Both the position numbers and the translations under genes were made by a program. A DNA stretch of 64,000 nt from Streptomyces bambusae (GTDB lineage: Bacteria > Actinomycetota > Actinomycetes > Streptomycetales > Streptomycetaceae): contig NZ_JAJAUZ010000020.1 of NCBI RefSeq assembly GCF_020532645.1, forward strand, positions 1 to 64,000. Direction: 5' to 3'. The notes beneath the pieces were generated by a model, which was not told the origin of the DNA, made no database searches, and saw nothing but the letters and a program-made list of their open reading frames with translations. This document shows positions 26,589 to 35,848 of this stretch, one piece after another (position 1 is the first letter of the stretch; each line of letters begins with the position of its first letter).

Positions 26589-27733
26589 TTCCGGGTGGAG
26601 AGGGCGGGGTGGGAGGGGGTTGCGAGCGCGTGCGCGTACACGTCGAGCAGGCGTTCGGCGCTGTGTGCGATGTCGTAGCGGCGGACCACGGGCGGCGGGG
26701 GCAGCCGGCGGGGGCCGGCCTCCTGCTGCGCGCGCAGGGCGGCCACGAGTTCTTCGGTGCCGGTGCCGATCCGGCGGGCCCCGGGGGCCTGGTCGGCGGG
26801 CAGGTCGTCGATGGCGGGGCAGGTGACGTGCAGGACGGGCAGCCCGGCGGCCAGGGCCTCGACGACGGCCAGCCCGAACGCCTCCTCGCGGGACGGGGAG
26901 ACGAACACGTCCATGGCGGACAGCAGGGCGGGGATGCCCGGGGTGCGGCCGTCGGCGCTGTCGCCGAGCGGGTCCCGTTCGCCCAGCAGGTGGATCCGGT
27001 CCTCCGCGCCCAGTTCGGCGGCGAGCCGCCGCAGCGCGGCCCGCTCGGGCCCGTCGCCGGCGAGCAGCAGGTGCGCGCCGGGCACCGCGGCCACCGCCCG
27101 GACCAGGACGTCGAACCGCTTCCCGGGCACGAGCCGGCCGACCCCGCCGGCCACGAAGGCGTCCTCCGGCAGCCCGGTGCGGGCCCGGGCGGCGGCCCGC
27201 CCCCGGGGGTCGAAGCGGAACCGGACGGCCTCGATGCCGTTCGGTACGACGTGCACCCGGGCGGCGGGCACCCCCCAGCCGCGCAGCCGGGCGGCGACCG
27301 TGTCGGAGACGGCGATGGTCGCGGCGCCCAGCTTCTCGCTGGCCAGGTAGAGGCTGCGGACCCCGCGGGTCAGGGCCCGGCCCTCGATCTCGGCGTCGCC
27401 GAGGGAGTGCTCGGTGGCGACGGCCGCGCGGGCGCCGGCCAGCCGGGCGGCGATCCGCCCGTACACGCAGGCCCGGTACAGGTGGGTGTGGACGAGGTCG
27501 TAGCGGCCGTGCCGGATGAAGGACGCGAGCCTGGGCAGCGCCCGCAGGTCGCGGTTGCCCTGCATGTCGAGGTGGACCACCCGGACCCCGTCGGCGCGCA
27601 GCCCTTCGGCGACCGGGCCGGGGTTGGTGAGGGTGACCACGTCGCACTGCAGGGGCAGGTGCCGCAGCAGCAGCCGCAGCTGCTGCTCGGCGCCGCCGAT
27701 GCCGAGTCCCGTGATGATGTGGAGGGCCTTCAC
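26585..27733 (-). CDS. Family 4 glycosyltransferase
   Basis: 382 residues with the GT-B fold signature. The N-terminus ALHIITGLGIGGAEQQLRLLLRHL is the standard GT4 acceptor-side loop. The C-terminal half has VGRLVPGKRFDVLVRAV and the nucleotide-sugar motif SPSREEAFGLAVVEALAAGLPVL (EX7E). It would add a sugar to the polyprenyl-linked repeat unit on the cytoplasmic side. GTG 27733 overlaps the deacetylase stop (GTGA). Confidence 0.92.
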   Translation of the reverse strand: MKALHIITGLGIGGAEQQLRLLLRHLPLQCDVVTLTNPGPVAEGLRADGVRVVHLDMQGNRDLRALPRLASFIRHGRYDLVHTHLYRACVYGRIAARLAGARAAVATEHSLGDAEIEGRALTRGVRSLYLASEKLGAATIAVSDTVAARLRGWGVPAARVHVVPNGIEAVRFRFDPRGRAAARARTGLPEDAFVAGGVGRLVPGKRFDVLVRAVAAVPGAHLLLAGDGPERAALRRLAAELGAEDRIHLLGERDPLGDSADGRTPGIPALLSAMDVFVSPSREEAFGLAVVEALAAGLPVLHVTCPAIDDLPADQAPGARRIGTGTEELVAALRAQQEAGPRRLPPPPVVRRYDIAHSAERLLDVYAHALATPSHPALSTRK

Positions 27734-28503
27734 GCGGCGGCCCCCCGGGCGTATTTGACCCGGTGCCGCAGCTGCTTGACGCGCAGCCGGGCGGCGCCGT
27801 CGGCCTGGCTGACGTGGGTGCGGGGCATGGCGTACGGGCCGCCGAGCCGGCCGGGTCCGATCGCGCAGGCGTACGTGTAGCCGGCGGCGCGGGTGGCGTC
27901 GACGACCCGGCGGTCGATGGTGCCGTACGGGTAGCAGAAGCCCTCGGGGGCGGTGCCGGTCAGCTCGCGCAGCTGCTCGCGGCTGCCCTGGAGCTCCTGG
28001 GCGAGGACGTCGTCGGGGACCTCGGTGAGGTGCTGGTGGAGCAGCCCGTGGGAGCCGATCTCCTGTCCGGCGGCGGCGACTTCGCGGATGCCGTCGGCGG
28101 TGAGCAGCGGCTTGCGGGGGCCCAGCGGGTCCCACACGTTGTCGGTGCCGAGCCGGCCGGGGAGCACGAACAGGGTGGCGGTGCAGTCGTGGCGGCGCAG
28201 CAGCGGCAGGGCCTGGACGAGGAAGTCGGTGTACCCGTCGTCGAAGGTCAGCCCGACCAGTCCGGCGCCCCGCCCGGCGGCGCGGGCGGCCCGCAGCTCG
28301 CGCACGGACACGCCGCGCAGCCCGCGCGAGCGCAGCCACAGCAGTTGGGCCTCCAGGGCCCTGGGGGTGACGGTGATCCCGTACGGGTCCTCGGCGGGGT
28401 CGGTGAACTCGGCGACCGAGTGGTACATGAGCACCCAGGGGGTCCTGGGTGCGCGGGCGGCGGGCGCGGGCGGGGCGCCGGCGGTCGCCGTGTCAGCGGA
28501 CAT
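27730..28503 (-). CDS. Polysaccharide deacetylase (NodB/CE4)
   Basis: 257 residues. Metal-site motif 1 is LTFDDGYTDF and motif 2 is GSHGLLHQHL. VLMYHSVAEF near the N-terminus and FCYPYGTIDRRV complete the CE4 pattern. No signal peptide is seen, so it may act on cytoplasmic intermediates or use another export route. It overlaps the flippase gene by 11 bases and precedes the GT4 gene. It would remove N-acetyl groups from an amino sugar of the repeat unit. Confidence 0.9.
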   Translation of the reverse strand: MSADTATAGAPPAPAARAPRTPWVLMYHSVAEFTDPAEDPYGITVTPRALEAQLLWLRSRGLRGVSVRELRAARAAGRGAGLVGLTFDDGYTDFLVQALPLLRRHDCTATLFVLPGRLGTDNVWDPLGPRKPLLTADGIREVAAAGQEIGSHGLLHQHLTEVPDDVLAQELQGSREQLRELTGTAPEGFCYPYGTIDRRVVDATRAAGYTYACAIGPGRLGGPYAMPRTHVSQADGAARLRVKQLRHRVKYARGAAA

Positions 28504-30262
28504 GACGGAACCTCTGGATGACGTGGGCGGGCAGGGAGGTGACTTCGAGGGCTCGTATGGCCATGCCGGTGGCGCCGAACATGGCGGGGATCAGCAGGCA
28601 TCCGAGGGCGGCGCTGAGCAGCGGGTCCGGGATCATCGGGCCGGCCAGCCAGCCGGTGCCGCAGGCGGTGGCGGCGGCGACGGACAGCCGGCCGAGGCTG
28701 ACGGCGACCCGGCGGACCTGGATGGCGATGACGCGGGTGCCGAGGCCGTGCAGGAGCAGGGCTGCGGTGGTGGAGATGCCGGCGGCGTTGGCGGCGGCGA
28801 TGCCGTAGGTGCCCCACCAGCCGACGGCGAAGGCGCCGGCGACGATGTTGACGGCCAGCCCGGCGGCCATGGCGGCCATGGGGAACCAGGTGGGTTTGGC
28901 GGTGGAGAAGAAGGGCCGGCTGAGCGCGCCGACCAGGCAGTGGCCGAGGAGGCCGAGGGCGTAGACGCGCATGATGCCGGCGGTGGCGAGCGTGTCCTCG
29001 TGGGTGAACGCGCCGCGTTCGAAGAGGACTTGGATGATCTGCGGGGCGTAGCCGATGACGAGGGCGGTGCCCATGAGGACGGCGAGCGAGGCGAGGGCGA
29101 GGTCCTGCTCGACGCGGCGCCGGGCCTTCTCGCGTTCCCCGCCGGCCATGGCCTGGGCGACGACGGGGAAGGTGACGGTGCAGATCATCAGCGACAGCAC
29201 CATCGGCATCTGCGCGACCTTCTGCGCGTAGTTGAGGTGCGAGATCGCCCCGGGTTCCAGGGAGGCGGCGAGGAAGCGTTCGACGAGGACCTGGGACTGG
29301 CGGCAGACGGCGAAGACGATGACGGGGGCGAGCATCCCGAGGGCGAGCAGGGTGGGCCGGTCCCGGTCCCGGGCGTGCGGGTCGGCCTGCCGTACGTACG
29401 GGTTGCCGAGGCCGACGTGGCGCAGGAACCCGGGCAGCTGGACGAGGATCATGAGGAGCCCGCCGACGGCCACGCCGGCGGCGGCGGCCTGCACGCCCCA
29501 CACGCCGTGCAGGGTGAGCATCGTGCCGATGATGCCGACGTTGTACGCGACGTAGATCGCGGCCGGTGGCAGGAAGCGGCGGTGGGCGCGCAGGGCGGCG
29601 CTGAAGTAGCCGGCGATCCCGAAGGTGAGGACGGTCAGGGCGGTCAGCCGGGTGCAGCGGACGGCGAGGCCGGGGTCGGGCAGGCCGGGGGCGAGGGCGC
29701 CGACGACGAGCGGGGCGGCGGCGGCGAGGACGGCGGCCGCGCCGGCGAGGAAGAGCAGCAGCCGGGGCAGGGTGGCGCCGACGAGGAGCCGGACCGGGTC
29801 CTGGGCGCGGGCCTCCCGGCGGGTGAGTCCGGCCCGGCCGGCCGCTCGGCGGGCCAGGGCGTGGCTGAACGCGGGCACCATGAGCAGCGCCATGGCGTCT
29901 TCGATGAGCAGGGTGGACGCCATCTCGGGGACGGTCCAGGCGACGAGGAACGCGTCGCTGTCGGGTCCGGCGCCGAAGAGGTGCGCGATGGTCTGGTCCC
30001 GCAGCAGCCCCAGTACGGCTCCGGCCGCGGTCATCACGGCAGTGACCGCGGCCGCTTTGGCCAGGAACCGCCCGAGGGGGGCCGGCTGGTCCGGCTCCCG
30101 CTCGGGCGCGGGTTCCCGGGGCGGCGGTGCCGCGGGCCGGCCCAGCTCCTTGAAGGGCAGGACCGGTCCGGGTCCCGGCCGGCGCGGCGGGCGGCCCGCG
30201 GCGGGGTGCCCGGGCGGCCCGCCGGGCAGCCGGGTCCCCATCGCGGGCGTGGTGTCGGTCAC
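28493..30262 (-). CDS. MurJ/Wzx-like polyprenyl-linked oligosaccharide flippase
   Basis: 589 residues with about 14 membrane helices after a Pro-rich cytoplasmic N-terminus of about 55 residues. Motifs such as GLLRDQTIAHLFGAGPDSDAFLVAWTVPEM, ALLMVPAFSHAL and RVYALGLLGHCLVGALSRPFFS are those of the MurJ/MviN branch of the MOP superfamily. In this operon it most likely flips the repeat unit (Wzx role), not lipid II. GTG 30262 overlaps the stop of the upstream gene (GTGA). Confidence 0.88.
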   Translation of the reverse strand: MTDTTPAMGTRLPGGPPGHPAAGRPPRRPGPGPVLPFKELGRPAAPPPREPAPEREPDQPAPLGRFLAKAAAVTAVMTAAGAVLGLLRDQTIAHLFGAGPDSDAFLVAWTVPEMASTLLIEDAMALLMVPAFSHALARRAAGRAGLTRREARAQDPVRLLVGATLPRLLLFLAGAAAVLAAAAPLVVGALAPGLPDPGLAVRCTRLTALTVLTFGIAGYFSAALRAHRRFLPPAAIYVAYNVGIIGTMLTLHGVWGVQAAAAGVAVGGLLMILVQLPGFLRHVGLGNPYVRQADPHARDRDRPTLLALGMLAPVIVFAVCRQSQVLVERFLAASLEPGAISHLNYAQKVAQMPMVLSLMICTVTFPVVAQAMAGGEREKARRRVEQDLALASLAVLMGTALVIGYAPQIIQVLFERGAFTHEDTLATAGIMRVYALGLLGHCLVGALSRPFFSTAKPTWFPMAAMAAGLAVNIVAGAFAVGWWGTYGIAAANAAGISTTAALLLHGLGTRVIAIQVRRVAVSLGRLSVAAATACGTGWLAGPMIPDPLLSAALGCLLIPAMFGATGMAIRALEVTSLPAHVIQRFRHVR

Positions 30263-31608
30263 CGCGCGGGCGCTCCTTCGGCGGTGTCGCGGGAGCCGAG
30301 GGCCCACCAGCCGGCGAGGCCGATGATCACGCCGGTGAGGACGGTGGAGGGGCCGCCGATGTCGGCGTACAGGAAGTCGGTGAGCTGCCAGATCAGCAGG
30401 CCGGCGGCGACGAGTCCGCAGTCCCGCATCCGGCGGGCGGCCGGGTCGGGGGCGGTGAGCCGCCGGATCCCGGCGACGAGCAGCGCGGCCCAGCCGCCGG
30501 CGAGTGCGGTCAGCCCGATGAGGCCCTGCTCGCTGAGGACGAGCAGGTACATGTTGTGCGGGGAGAGCAGCGGCTGCTTGACGTAGGCCTGGCCGGCTCC
30601 GGCGGTGTCGCTGCCGGCGGACAGGCCGATGCCGGAGTGTCCGTCGCGGTGGGCGGGGAAGCCCTTGAGGCCGACGCCGGCGGCGGGCCGCTCCTGCCAC
30701 ATGGCTCCGGCGGCGGCCCACATCGTGTAGCGGTCGATGACGGACTGGTCGGGGGCGCTGCTCACCTGGGTGATGCTGGTGAGGCGTTCGGCCATCATCG
30801 CGGAGCCGACGCCGAAGCCGCCGACGAGGACCACTCCGGCGGCGGTCAGTGCGGCGAGCACCTTGGCGGCCCGCCGGATCCCGGTGAGCAGCATCAGCAC
30901 CAGGCCGGCGCCGGCGGTGGCGATCCAGGCACCGCGGCTGAAGGAGAGCACGAGCGGCACCACCAGGACGAGGGCTCCGGCGGTGGCGGCGGTGCGCACC
31001 CGCCGGGAGAGGGTGCCCTCGGGGGCGAGCGCCATGCCGGTGGCGGCGATCAGCCCGTAGGCGACGACGGTGGCCATGCCCATGACGTCGCCGGGGCCGA
31101 AGGTGCCGACGGCGCGGATGTCCTCGCCCTGGTAGGAGGCGCCGGTGTGGGTGGCGTACTGGACGACGCCGACGGCGCCCTGGACGAGCGCGAGGACGAC
31201 GAAGCAGCCGGCGGCGATCCGGAACTCCCGCGCGTCGCGCACCAGCAGCACCACGGCGGCGGGCACGAGCACGAACACCTGGAGGTAGCGCACGAAGCCG
31301 GGCAGTGCGGCGTACTGGTCGCCCGCGGTGGCGGTCGCGATGGCGAGGCCGGCGGCGGGCAGGCCGAGGACGAGCGCGGCGGCCGGGGTCAGCGGCTGCA
31401 CCCGGCCGCGCAGCGCCTGCAGGGCGCACACGCCCACCAGGAGCAGCGAGGCCGCGTCGGCCGGGGTCACCTTGCCGGAGGCGGTGGCGTCGCCGGCGGG
31501 CAGCGGGAGCAGCAGGAGCAGGACGGTGGCGGCGAGCGGCAGCAGCGGCCAGTGGCGGCGCAGGGCCGGGAGGGCGGGAAGCGGGAGCGGGGGCGCGAGG
31601 CTGCTCAT
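30259..31608 (-). CDS. O-antigen ligase/polymerase-like membrane protein
   Basis: 449 residues with about 11-12 membrane helices. A large outer loop carries QERPAAGVGLKGFPAHRDGHSG and LLSPHNMYLLVLSEQGLIG. The H-N and E-Q-G-L-x-G pattern is that of the Wzy_C (WaaL/Wzy) family. It should polymerise the repeat units or transfer the polymer outside the membrane. ATG 31608 follows the upstream stop by two bases. Confidence 0.85.
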   Translation of the reverse strand: MSSLAPPLPLPALPALRRHWPLLPLAATVLLLLLPLPAGDATASGKVTPADAASLLLVGVCALQALRGRVQPLTPAAALVLGLPAAGLAIATATAGDQYAALPGFVRYLQVFVLVPAAVVLLVRDAREFRIAAGCFVVLALVQGAVGVVQYATHTGASYQGEDIRAVGTFGPGDVMGMATVVAYGLIAATGMALAPEGTLSRRVRTAATAGALVLVVPLVLSFSRGAWIATAGAGLVLMLLTGIRRAAKVLAALTAAGVVLVGGFGVGSAMMAERLTSITQVSSAPDQSVIDRYTMWAAAGAMWQERPAAGVGLKGFPAHRDGHSGIGLSAGSDTAGAGQAYVKQPLLSPHNMYLLVLSEQGLIGLTALAGGWAALLVAGIRRLTAPDPAARRMRDCGLVAAGLLIWQLTDFLYADIGGPSTVLTGVIIGLAGWWALGSRDTAEGAPAR

Positions 31609-31610
31609 GG

Positions 31611-33155
31611 TCAGCTGCCTCCCAGCCGGAAGCGGAAGAAGGAGGCCGCGGTGCGGGCGAGGATCCACAGGTCCTGCCAGAGCGACCAGGTGTCGATGTA
31701 GTGGTTGTCGAAGCGGGCCCGGTCCTCGATGGAGGTGTCGCCGCGCAGGCCGTTGATCTGGGCGAGCCCGGTGATGCCGACGGGCATCCGGTGACGGGCT
31801 TCGTAGCCGGGGTGGATGCTGGCGAACTTGGCGACGAAGAAGGGCCGTTCGGGGCGCGGGCCGACCAGGCTCATGTCTCCGCGGACGACGTTCCACAGCT
31901 GGGGCAGCTCGTCGAGGGAGGACTTGCGCAGGAGGCTGCCGACGAGGCTCATGCGGTGGTCGTTGGCGACGGTCCAGCGGGTCGCGGACTCGTGCTCGTT
32001 CTCGGGGCGCAGGGTGCGGAACTTCAGGAGGGTGAAGGGCCGTCCGTAGAGGCCGACGCGCTCCTGACGGAAGATCACCCCGGGGCCGTCGGAGAGCCGG
32101 ACGGCGAGGGCGCACAGCGCCATCACGGGGGCGGCGCACAGCAGGGCGAGGGCGGCGAGGACGGTGTCGATGGTCCGCTTGACGAGCCGCTCGACGGGCC
32201 GGGCGGGCCGCGGCAGCAGGGCCTGTACGGAGAAGCCCCACAGCTGGTCGTGGGGCTGGGCCAGGCGCATTCCGGTGACCTTGGCGGTGCCGGCCGGGTC
32301 GGCGAGCCAGAGCCGGCAGCCGTGGTCGTGGAAGAGCCGGACCAGGGCGGCGGTGCGCTCGTCGGCCTCCGGCGGCCGGGTGAACACGGCCTCGCGGACG
32401 GCGTTCTGGATGACGGCGCGGCGTACGTCCTCGTGGGTGGTGAGCACCGGCAGCGGTCCGCCGGCCTCTCCGTCGGGGGCTCCGGGCCCGGGGTCCGCGA
32501 GGCCGACCGGCCGCAGCCCGTACTCGGCGCGGCCGTGCAGGGCGGCGACGACCGCGCGGGCGCCGGTGCCGTTGCCGACGACCAGGACGGAGCGGGGGCG
32601 GCGGACGGCGGAGCGGCGGCGCAGCTGGTGGACGGTGCCGCGGGCCGTGCAGGTGAGCACGGCCTGGAGGGCGACGGCGAGGGCGAGGGCCTGCCAGCCG
32701 AGCGGTTCGGCGGGCAGCGCGGCGGCCGTGACGGCGGCGGCCGCGCACCACAGCACGGCCGACCGGCCGAGCAGGGCGGGGAGTTCGAACAGGGCGGACG
32801 GCGAGAACCGGGGCCGGTAGAGCCCGGCCTGGGCGTGCAGCGCGGCGAGCCCCAGGGCCAGCGGTACGGCCGCCTGCGGCGGCCACGCGAGGCCCGGTAC
32901 GGCGGCGGTGGTCAGCACGGTGGCGGCGGCGTCGGCGGTGACGAGCGGGAGGACGAGGGAGCGGCGGCGGACGCGCTGCGGGCGCACGGCGGGGCGGGCC
33001 TGCTCGACCTGCGGTCCGCGGGGCGGGTGGATCGCGGTCACTGCGGGCCGGACGGCGGCTGTGCCGGCCGGGGCCGGGGCCGCGCCGGGGCGCTTCCGCA
33101 GGGTGCTGCGCCCCTTCCGCCCGGTGTGTGGAGCGTGTGCGCTCTCCATGGTCAT
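31611..33155 (-). CDS. Polyprenyl-phosphate sugar-1-phosphate transferase (WbaP/CpsE-like)
   Basis: 514 residues. An N-terminal region with several helices and a Rossmann-like domain (SVLVVGNGTGARAVVAAL) is followed by the bacterial sugar transferase domain (about 310-514): RTIDTVLAALALLCAAPVMALCALAVRLSDGPGVIF, QERVGLYGRPFTLLKFRTL, DELPQLWNVVRGDMSLVGPRPE. It starts repeat-unit synthesis by moving a sugar-1-phosphate to undecaprenyl phosphate. ATG 33155 overlaps the GT4 stop (ATGA); ATG 33149 is a near alternative. Confidence 0.93.
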   Translation of the reverse strand: MTMESAHAPHTGRKGRSTLRKRPGAAPAPAGTAAVRPAVTAIHPPRGPQVEQARPAVRPQRVRRRSLVLPLVTADAAATVLTTAAVPGLAWPPQAAVPLALGLAALHAQAGLYRPRFSPSALFELPALLGRSAVLWCAAAAVTAAALPAEPLGWQALALAVALQAVLTCTARGTVHQLRRRSAVRRPRSVLVVGNGTGARAVVAALHGRAEYGLRPVGLADPGPGAPDGEAGGPLPVLTTHEDVRRAVIQNAVREAVFTRPPEADERTAALVRLFHDHGCRLWLADPAGTAKVTGMRLAQPHDQLWGFSVQALLPRPARPVERLVKRTIDTVLAALALLCAAPVMALCALAVRLSDGPGVIFRQERVGLYGRPFTLLKFRTLRPENEHESATRWTVANDHRMSLVGSLLRKSSLDELPQLWNVVRGDMSLVGPRPERPFFVAKFASIHPGYEARHRMPVGITGLAQINGLRGDTSIEDRARFDNHYIDTWSLWQDLWILARTAASFFRFRLGGS

Positions 33156-34351
33156 CGGCTGTCGTGCTCCTCGGTCAAGGGCCGGGGGCGGCCCAGCAGT
33201 TCGTGGTACAGGCCGGTGACCGCGGCCGCGGTGCGCCGCACGTCGAACTCCGTACGCGCGTGCTCCTGGACCTGGCGCCCCAGCGTGTCGAGCAGCCGCG
33301 GTTCGGAGAGCAGCCGGCCCAGCGCCTTGGCGAGTGCCGTGGGGTCCTCCGGGGGCACCAGGCACAGCTGCGCCTGGCCGGGCGGGAGGCTCTCGCGGGC
33401 GCCGCTGACGTCGGAGACCACGACCGGCCGGCCGCAGGCCATGGCTTCGAGCGGGGCGAGCGCCATGCCCTCCCAACGCGACGGCAATACAACGAGATCG
33501 GCGGCCTGAAGCCACGGCCTGATGTCGGCGGCGGCACCCGCGAAGAGGACGCCCGGCGGGGCCGAGCGGCGCAGCCGTTCGCCGTCCGGTCCGTCGCCGA
33601 CCAGGACCAGGCGGGCGGTGGGGGCGTGTGCGGTGACCTCGGGCCAGGCGCGGAGCAGGACGTCCTGCCCCTTCTGCTGGCACAGGCGTCCGACGCAGAC
33701 GGCCAGCGGGCCCTGCGGGGAGGACTGGGAGAGGAGCGGCAGGGCGGCGCGGGCGACTGCCTGTTCGTCGCCGCCGCCGGGGCGGAACCGGTCGAGGTCG
33801 ACGCCGTTGCGGATCACGGTCCAGCGGGCGGTGATGCCGGAGGCCTCGCCCGCCCGGCGCTCGGCCTCGCTGACGCAGAGCACCCGGTCGGCCCAGCGGG
33901 CGCCGAGCCGTTCCCAGCGCAGGGCGAGGGCGGCGGTGGTGCCGCCGACGGCGTCGAACGACCAGGCGTGCGGCTGGAACACGGTGGGCAGGGTGCCGCG
34001 TACGGCGAGCCGCCCGGCGAGTCCGGCCTTGGCACTGTGCGCGTGCAGCAGGTCGGGGCGGACCTGCCGGACCAGTCGGGCGGCGCCGAGCACTTCGGCG
34101 GCGAGCGCGGGGCCGGGGGACCGGCCGGCCCGCCAGGTGTGGACCTCGGCGCCGGCTTCGCGGGCGGCGGCGGCGAGGTCGCCGCCGGGCGGGCAGCCGA
34201 CGACGGCCCGCAGCCCGTCCCGGGTCTGGGCCCGGACCAGGTCGGTGACGACCCGGGCGACTCCGCCGTCCACGGGCTGGACGAGGTGGAGGACGGCCGG
34301 CTGCCGGTCCGCGGCCGGCGCGCTGCTGTGCTGGTGTGAGTCCGACTGCAC
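33152..34351 (-). CDS. Family 4 glycosyltransferase, first gene of the polysaccharide operon
   Basis: 399 residues. GT4 signatures include HLVQPVDGGVARVVTDLVRAQ at the N-terminus, the GT-B hinge RNGVDLDRFRPG, VGRLCQQKGQDVLLRAW, and LPSRWEGMALAPLEAMACGRPVVVSDVSG. It lies first in the operon, directly before the initiating transferase, and probably adds an early sugar. The GTG start at 34351 has GGAG about ten bases upstream. Confidence 0.9.
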   Translation of the reverse strand: MQSDSHQHSSAPAADRQPAVLHLVQPVDGGVARVVTDLVRAQTRDGLRAVVGCPPGGDLAAAAREAGAEVHTWRAGRSPGPALAAEVLGAARLVRQVRPDLLHAHSAKAGLAGRLAVRGTLPTVFQPHAWSFDAVGGTTAALALRWERLGARWADRVLCVSEAERRAGEASGITARWTVIRNGVDLDRFRPGGGDEQAVARAALPLLSQSSPQGPLAVCVGRLCQQKGQDVLLRAWPEVTAHAPTARLVLVGDGPDGERLRRSAPPGVLFAGAAADIRPWLQAADLVVLPSRWEGMALAPLEAMACGRPVVVSDVSGARESLPPGQAQLCLVPPEDPTALAKALGRLLSEPRLLDTLGRQVQEHARTEFDVRRTAAAVTGLYHELLGRPRPLTEEHDSR

Positions 34352-34372
34352 GAGGAGTGATCTCCGTACGTC

Positions 34373-35536
34373 TCAGCGGCGTGCGTCTGCCTGTACGAAG
34401 AGCACGCCGAGGAAATGGCCCTGACTTTCGGCCTCGAACCCGAAATTCAGGCTGCGGGCCCCGCCGGACAGGGCGGGGGCGAGGTCGAATACGTCCGCGT
34501 CGTATCCGAGACTGTTCACGTGTTCGGGCTGCCGCTTGAACGCAGACCGGCCGAATTCTGTGATAGTAGAATTCATCACATCATTGAAGGGGTTCTCGGC
34601 ATCGCTGATGCTCACCCGCCGGCCACTGTCGGCCGTCACGGAGAGTGAGTCCCCGAGGGTTCCGCGATCCCCGTCGTAGCCGACGATCCCGACCTTGCCG
34701 GCCCCGCGCGCGGGCACGTTCATCCCGTCGAGCCGCAGGTCGAGCCCGGCGCCCCGGGACCGGCCGGCCTCCTTGTCGGCCTCCGCCCCGGCCGGGTCGG
34801 CCGTACCCGCGAGCGGCTGGAACCCGTCCCACAGCGACAGCTCGCGCAGCGGCTCCTTGTCGTGCTCGTAGGCCGCGACCAGCGTCCAGCCGCCCCACGC
34901 GCCGACGTCCGACTGCCCCATGGCGATGTTCAGCTGGGCCACCGTCCACACCCCGGCACCGCGCGCCGCCACCAGGGCGGTGACGTCCGCGGAGGCCTGG
35001 TACGCGTCGCTGCCGTCGGCCGTGCGGTGGCCGATCCGGGTGTCGGCCAGCACCTCCTTGTACTCCCCGCCGGGCTCGGCGATCAGCACCCGGCCGTTGT
35101 CCTCCGGCGGCTTCTGCTCCCCGACCCGCAGGTTCCCGCCCCAGTAGAGCCGGGCGTACGTCACCTTGGCGCCGGCCGGCACCCGCAGCTCGGCCCGGGT
35201 CGAGTTGTACGTGTTCGGATCCCGGTCGAGGTCGCTGTAGAACATGTCGAACTCGCTGTTGACCCCCGCGGCCCCGCGCTTGACCTGGCGGCAGGAGTCC
35301 GAGTCCTGGTCGGCCCGGCGGCCGCAGCTGATGCCCGAGTTCGAGGCGCGCACCAGCCCGCCGTGCTGGACGGCGTGGTAGCGCTGCGTGAACGGGATCA
35401 CCGCCGACTCCCCCGGACCGTCCACCGAGGGCCCGGCCGCCCGGGCCGTCGGAAGTGCCAGGGAAACACCGAGGCAGGACAGTGCCGCAAGGGCACGGAA
35501 AGCAGTGCGCCCGGTCGACTTCACAGCCTTCGACAT
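34373..35536 (-). CDS. Secreted DUF3344-like protein
   Basis: 387 residues. Signal peptide (about 1-33, LAALSCLGVSLALPTARA), then a long beta-rich domain: FTQRYHAVQHGGLVRASNSGISCGRR, NTYNSTRAELRVPAGAKVTYARLYWGGNLRVGEQKPP, and GAWGGWTLVAAYEHDKEPLRELSLWDGF. This pattern recalls the streptomycete DUF3344 family of large secreted proteins; function unknown. A strong ribosome site (AAGGAGG) precedes ATG 35536. It is divergent from the rodlin gene and 21 bases downstream-adjacent to the polysaccharide operon. Confidence 0.82.
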   Translation of the reverse strand: MSKAVKSTGRTAFRALAALSCLGVSLALPTARAAGPSVDGPGESAVIPFTQRYHAVQHGGLVRASNSGISCGRRADQDSDSCRQVKRGAAGVNSEFDMFYSDLDRDPNTYNSTRAELRVPAGAKVTYARLYWGGNLRVGEQKPPEDNGRVLIAEPGGEYKEVLADTRIGHRTADGSDAYQASADVTALVAARGAGVWTVAQLNIAMGQSDVGAWGGWTLVAAYEHDKEPLRELSLWDGFQPLAGTADPAGAEADKEAGRSRGAGLDLRLDGMNVPARGAGKVGIVGYDGDRGTLGDSLSVTADSGRRVSISDAENPFNDVMNSTITEFGRSAFKRQPEHVNSLGYDADVFDLAPALSGGARSLNFGFEAESQGHFLGVLFVQADARR

Positions 35537-35848
35537 GTCCCGGCCTCCTTTTTCGATCAAGGCGTCAAAACAGGAGTGCACTTTGTCAGAAATCGGGGTG
35601 GAAATCACGCCGGACTCGCTCGTACGGCCTTTTGGGCGATCGTGCGCACCCTTGCGCGCGGCGCGTCGTTAAGGCCGGACACACAGGGACCGGCCGAATG
35701 GAAAAGGCGCCGCCGTCCGCGCGATCCCCTCGCAGGTCGCGCCGCGGACGGCACCGCCGTTCGGGTGAACGCACGCAACCCAAACCCGCGGCCGGCCGTT
35801 GATCCGGGTGCTCCTGTTACCGGGCAATCCTGCAGAAAAGGGACGACA
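35537..35848. other. 312-base divergent intergenic region (DUF3344-like gene / rodlin)
   Basis: It separates two surface-protein genes read outward. A candidate sigma-BldN-like promoter for the rodlin lies at 35774-35802. Nothing else stands out apart from locally lower GC near 35540-35600. Confidence 0.6.
35774..35802 (+). promoter_or_regulatory. Candidate sigma-BldN-like promoter of the first rodlin
   Basis: CGCAAC, 17 bases, CGTTGA. The second rodlin has CGGAAC, 17 bases, AGTTGA at the matching place, and both are followed by similar bases (ATCCGGGTGCTCC and ATCAGGGCGCTCC). The sigma-BldN consensus I recall is CGTAAC-N16-CGTTGA, so the spacer is one longer. Confidence 0.45.

Noticed and set aside
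30259..32886. One long minus-strand frame covering the O-antigen ligase and much of the transferase gene
   Set aside because: The upstream part is Arg/Pro-rich shadow; the ligase begins at 31608 where the sequence becomes membrane-like.
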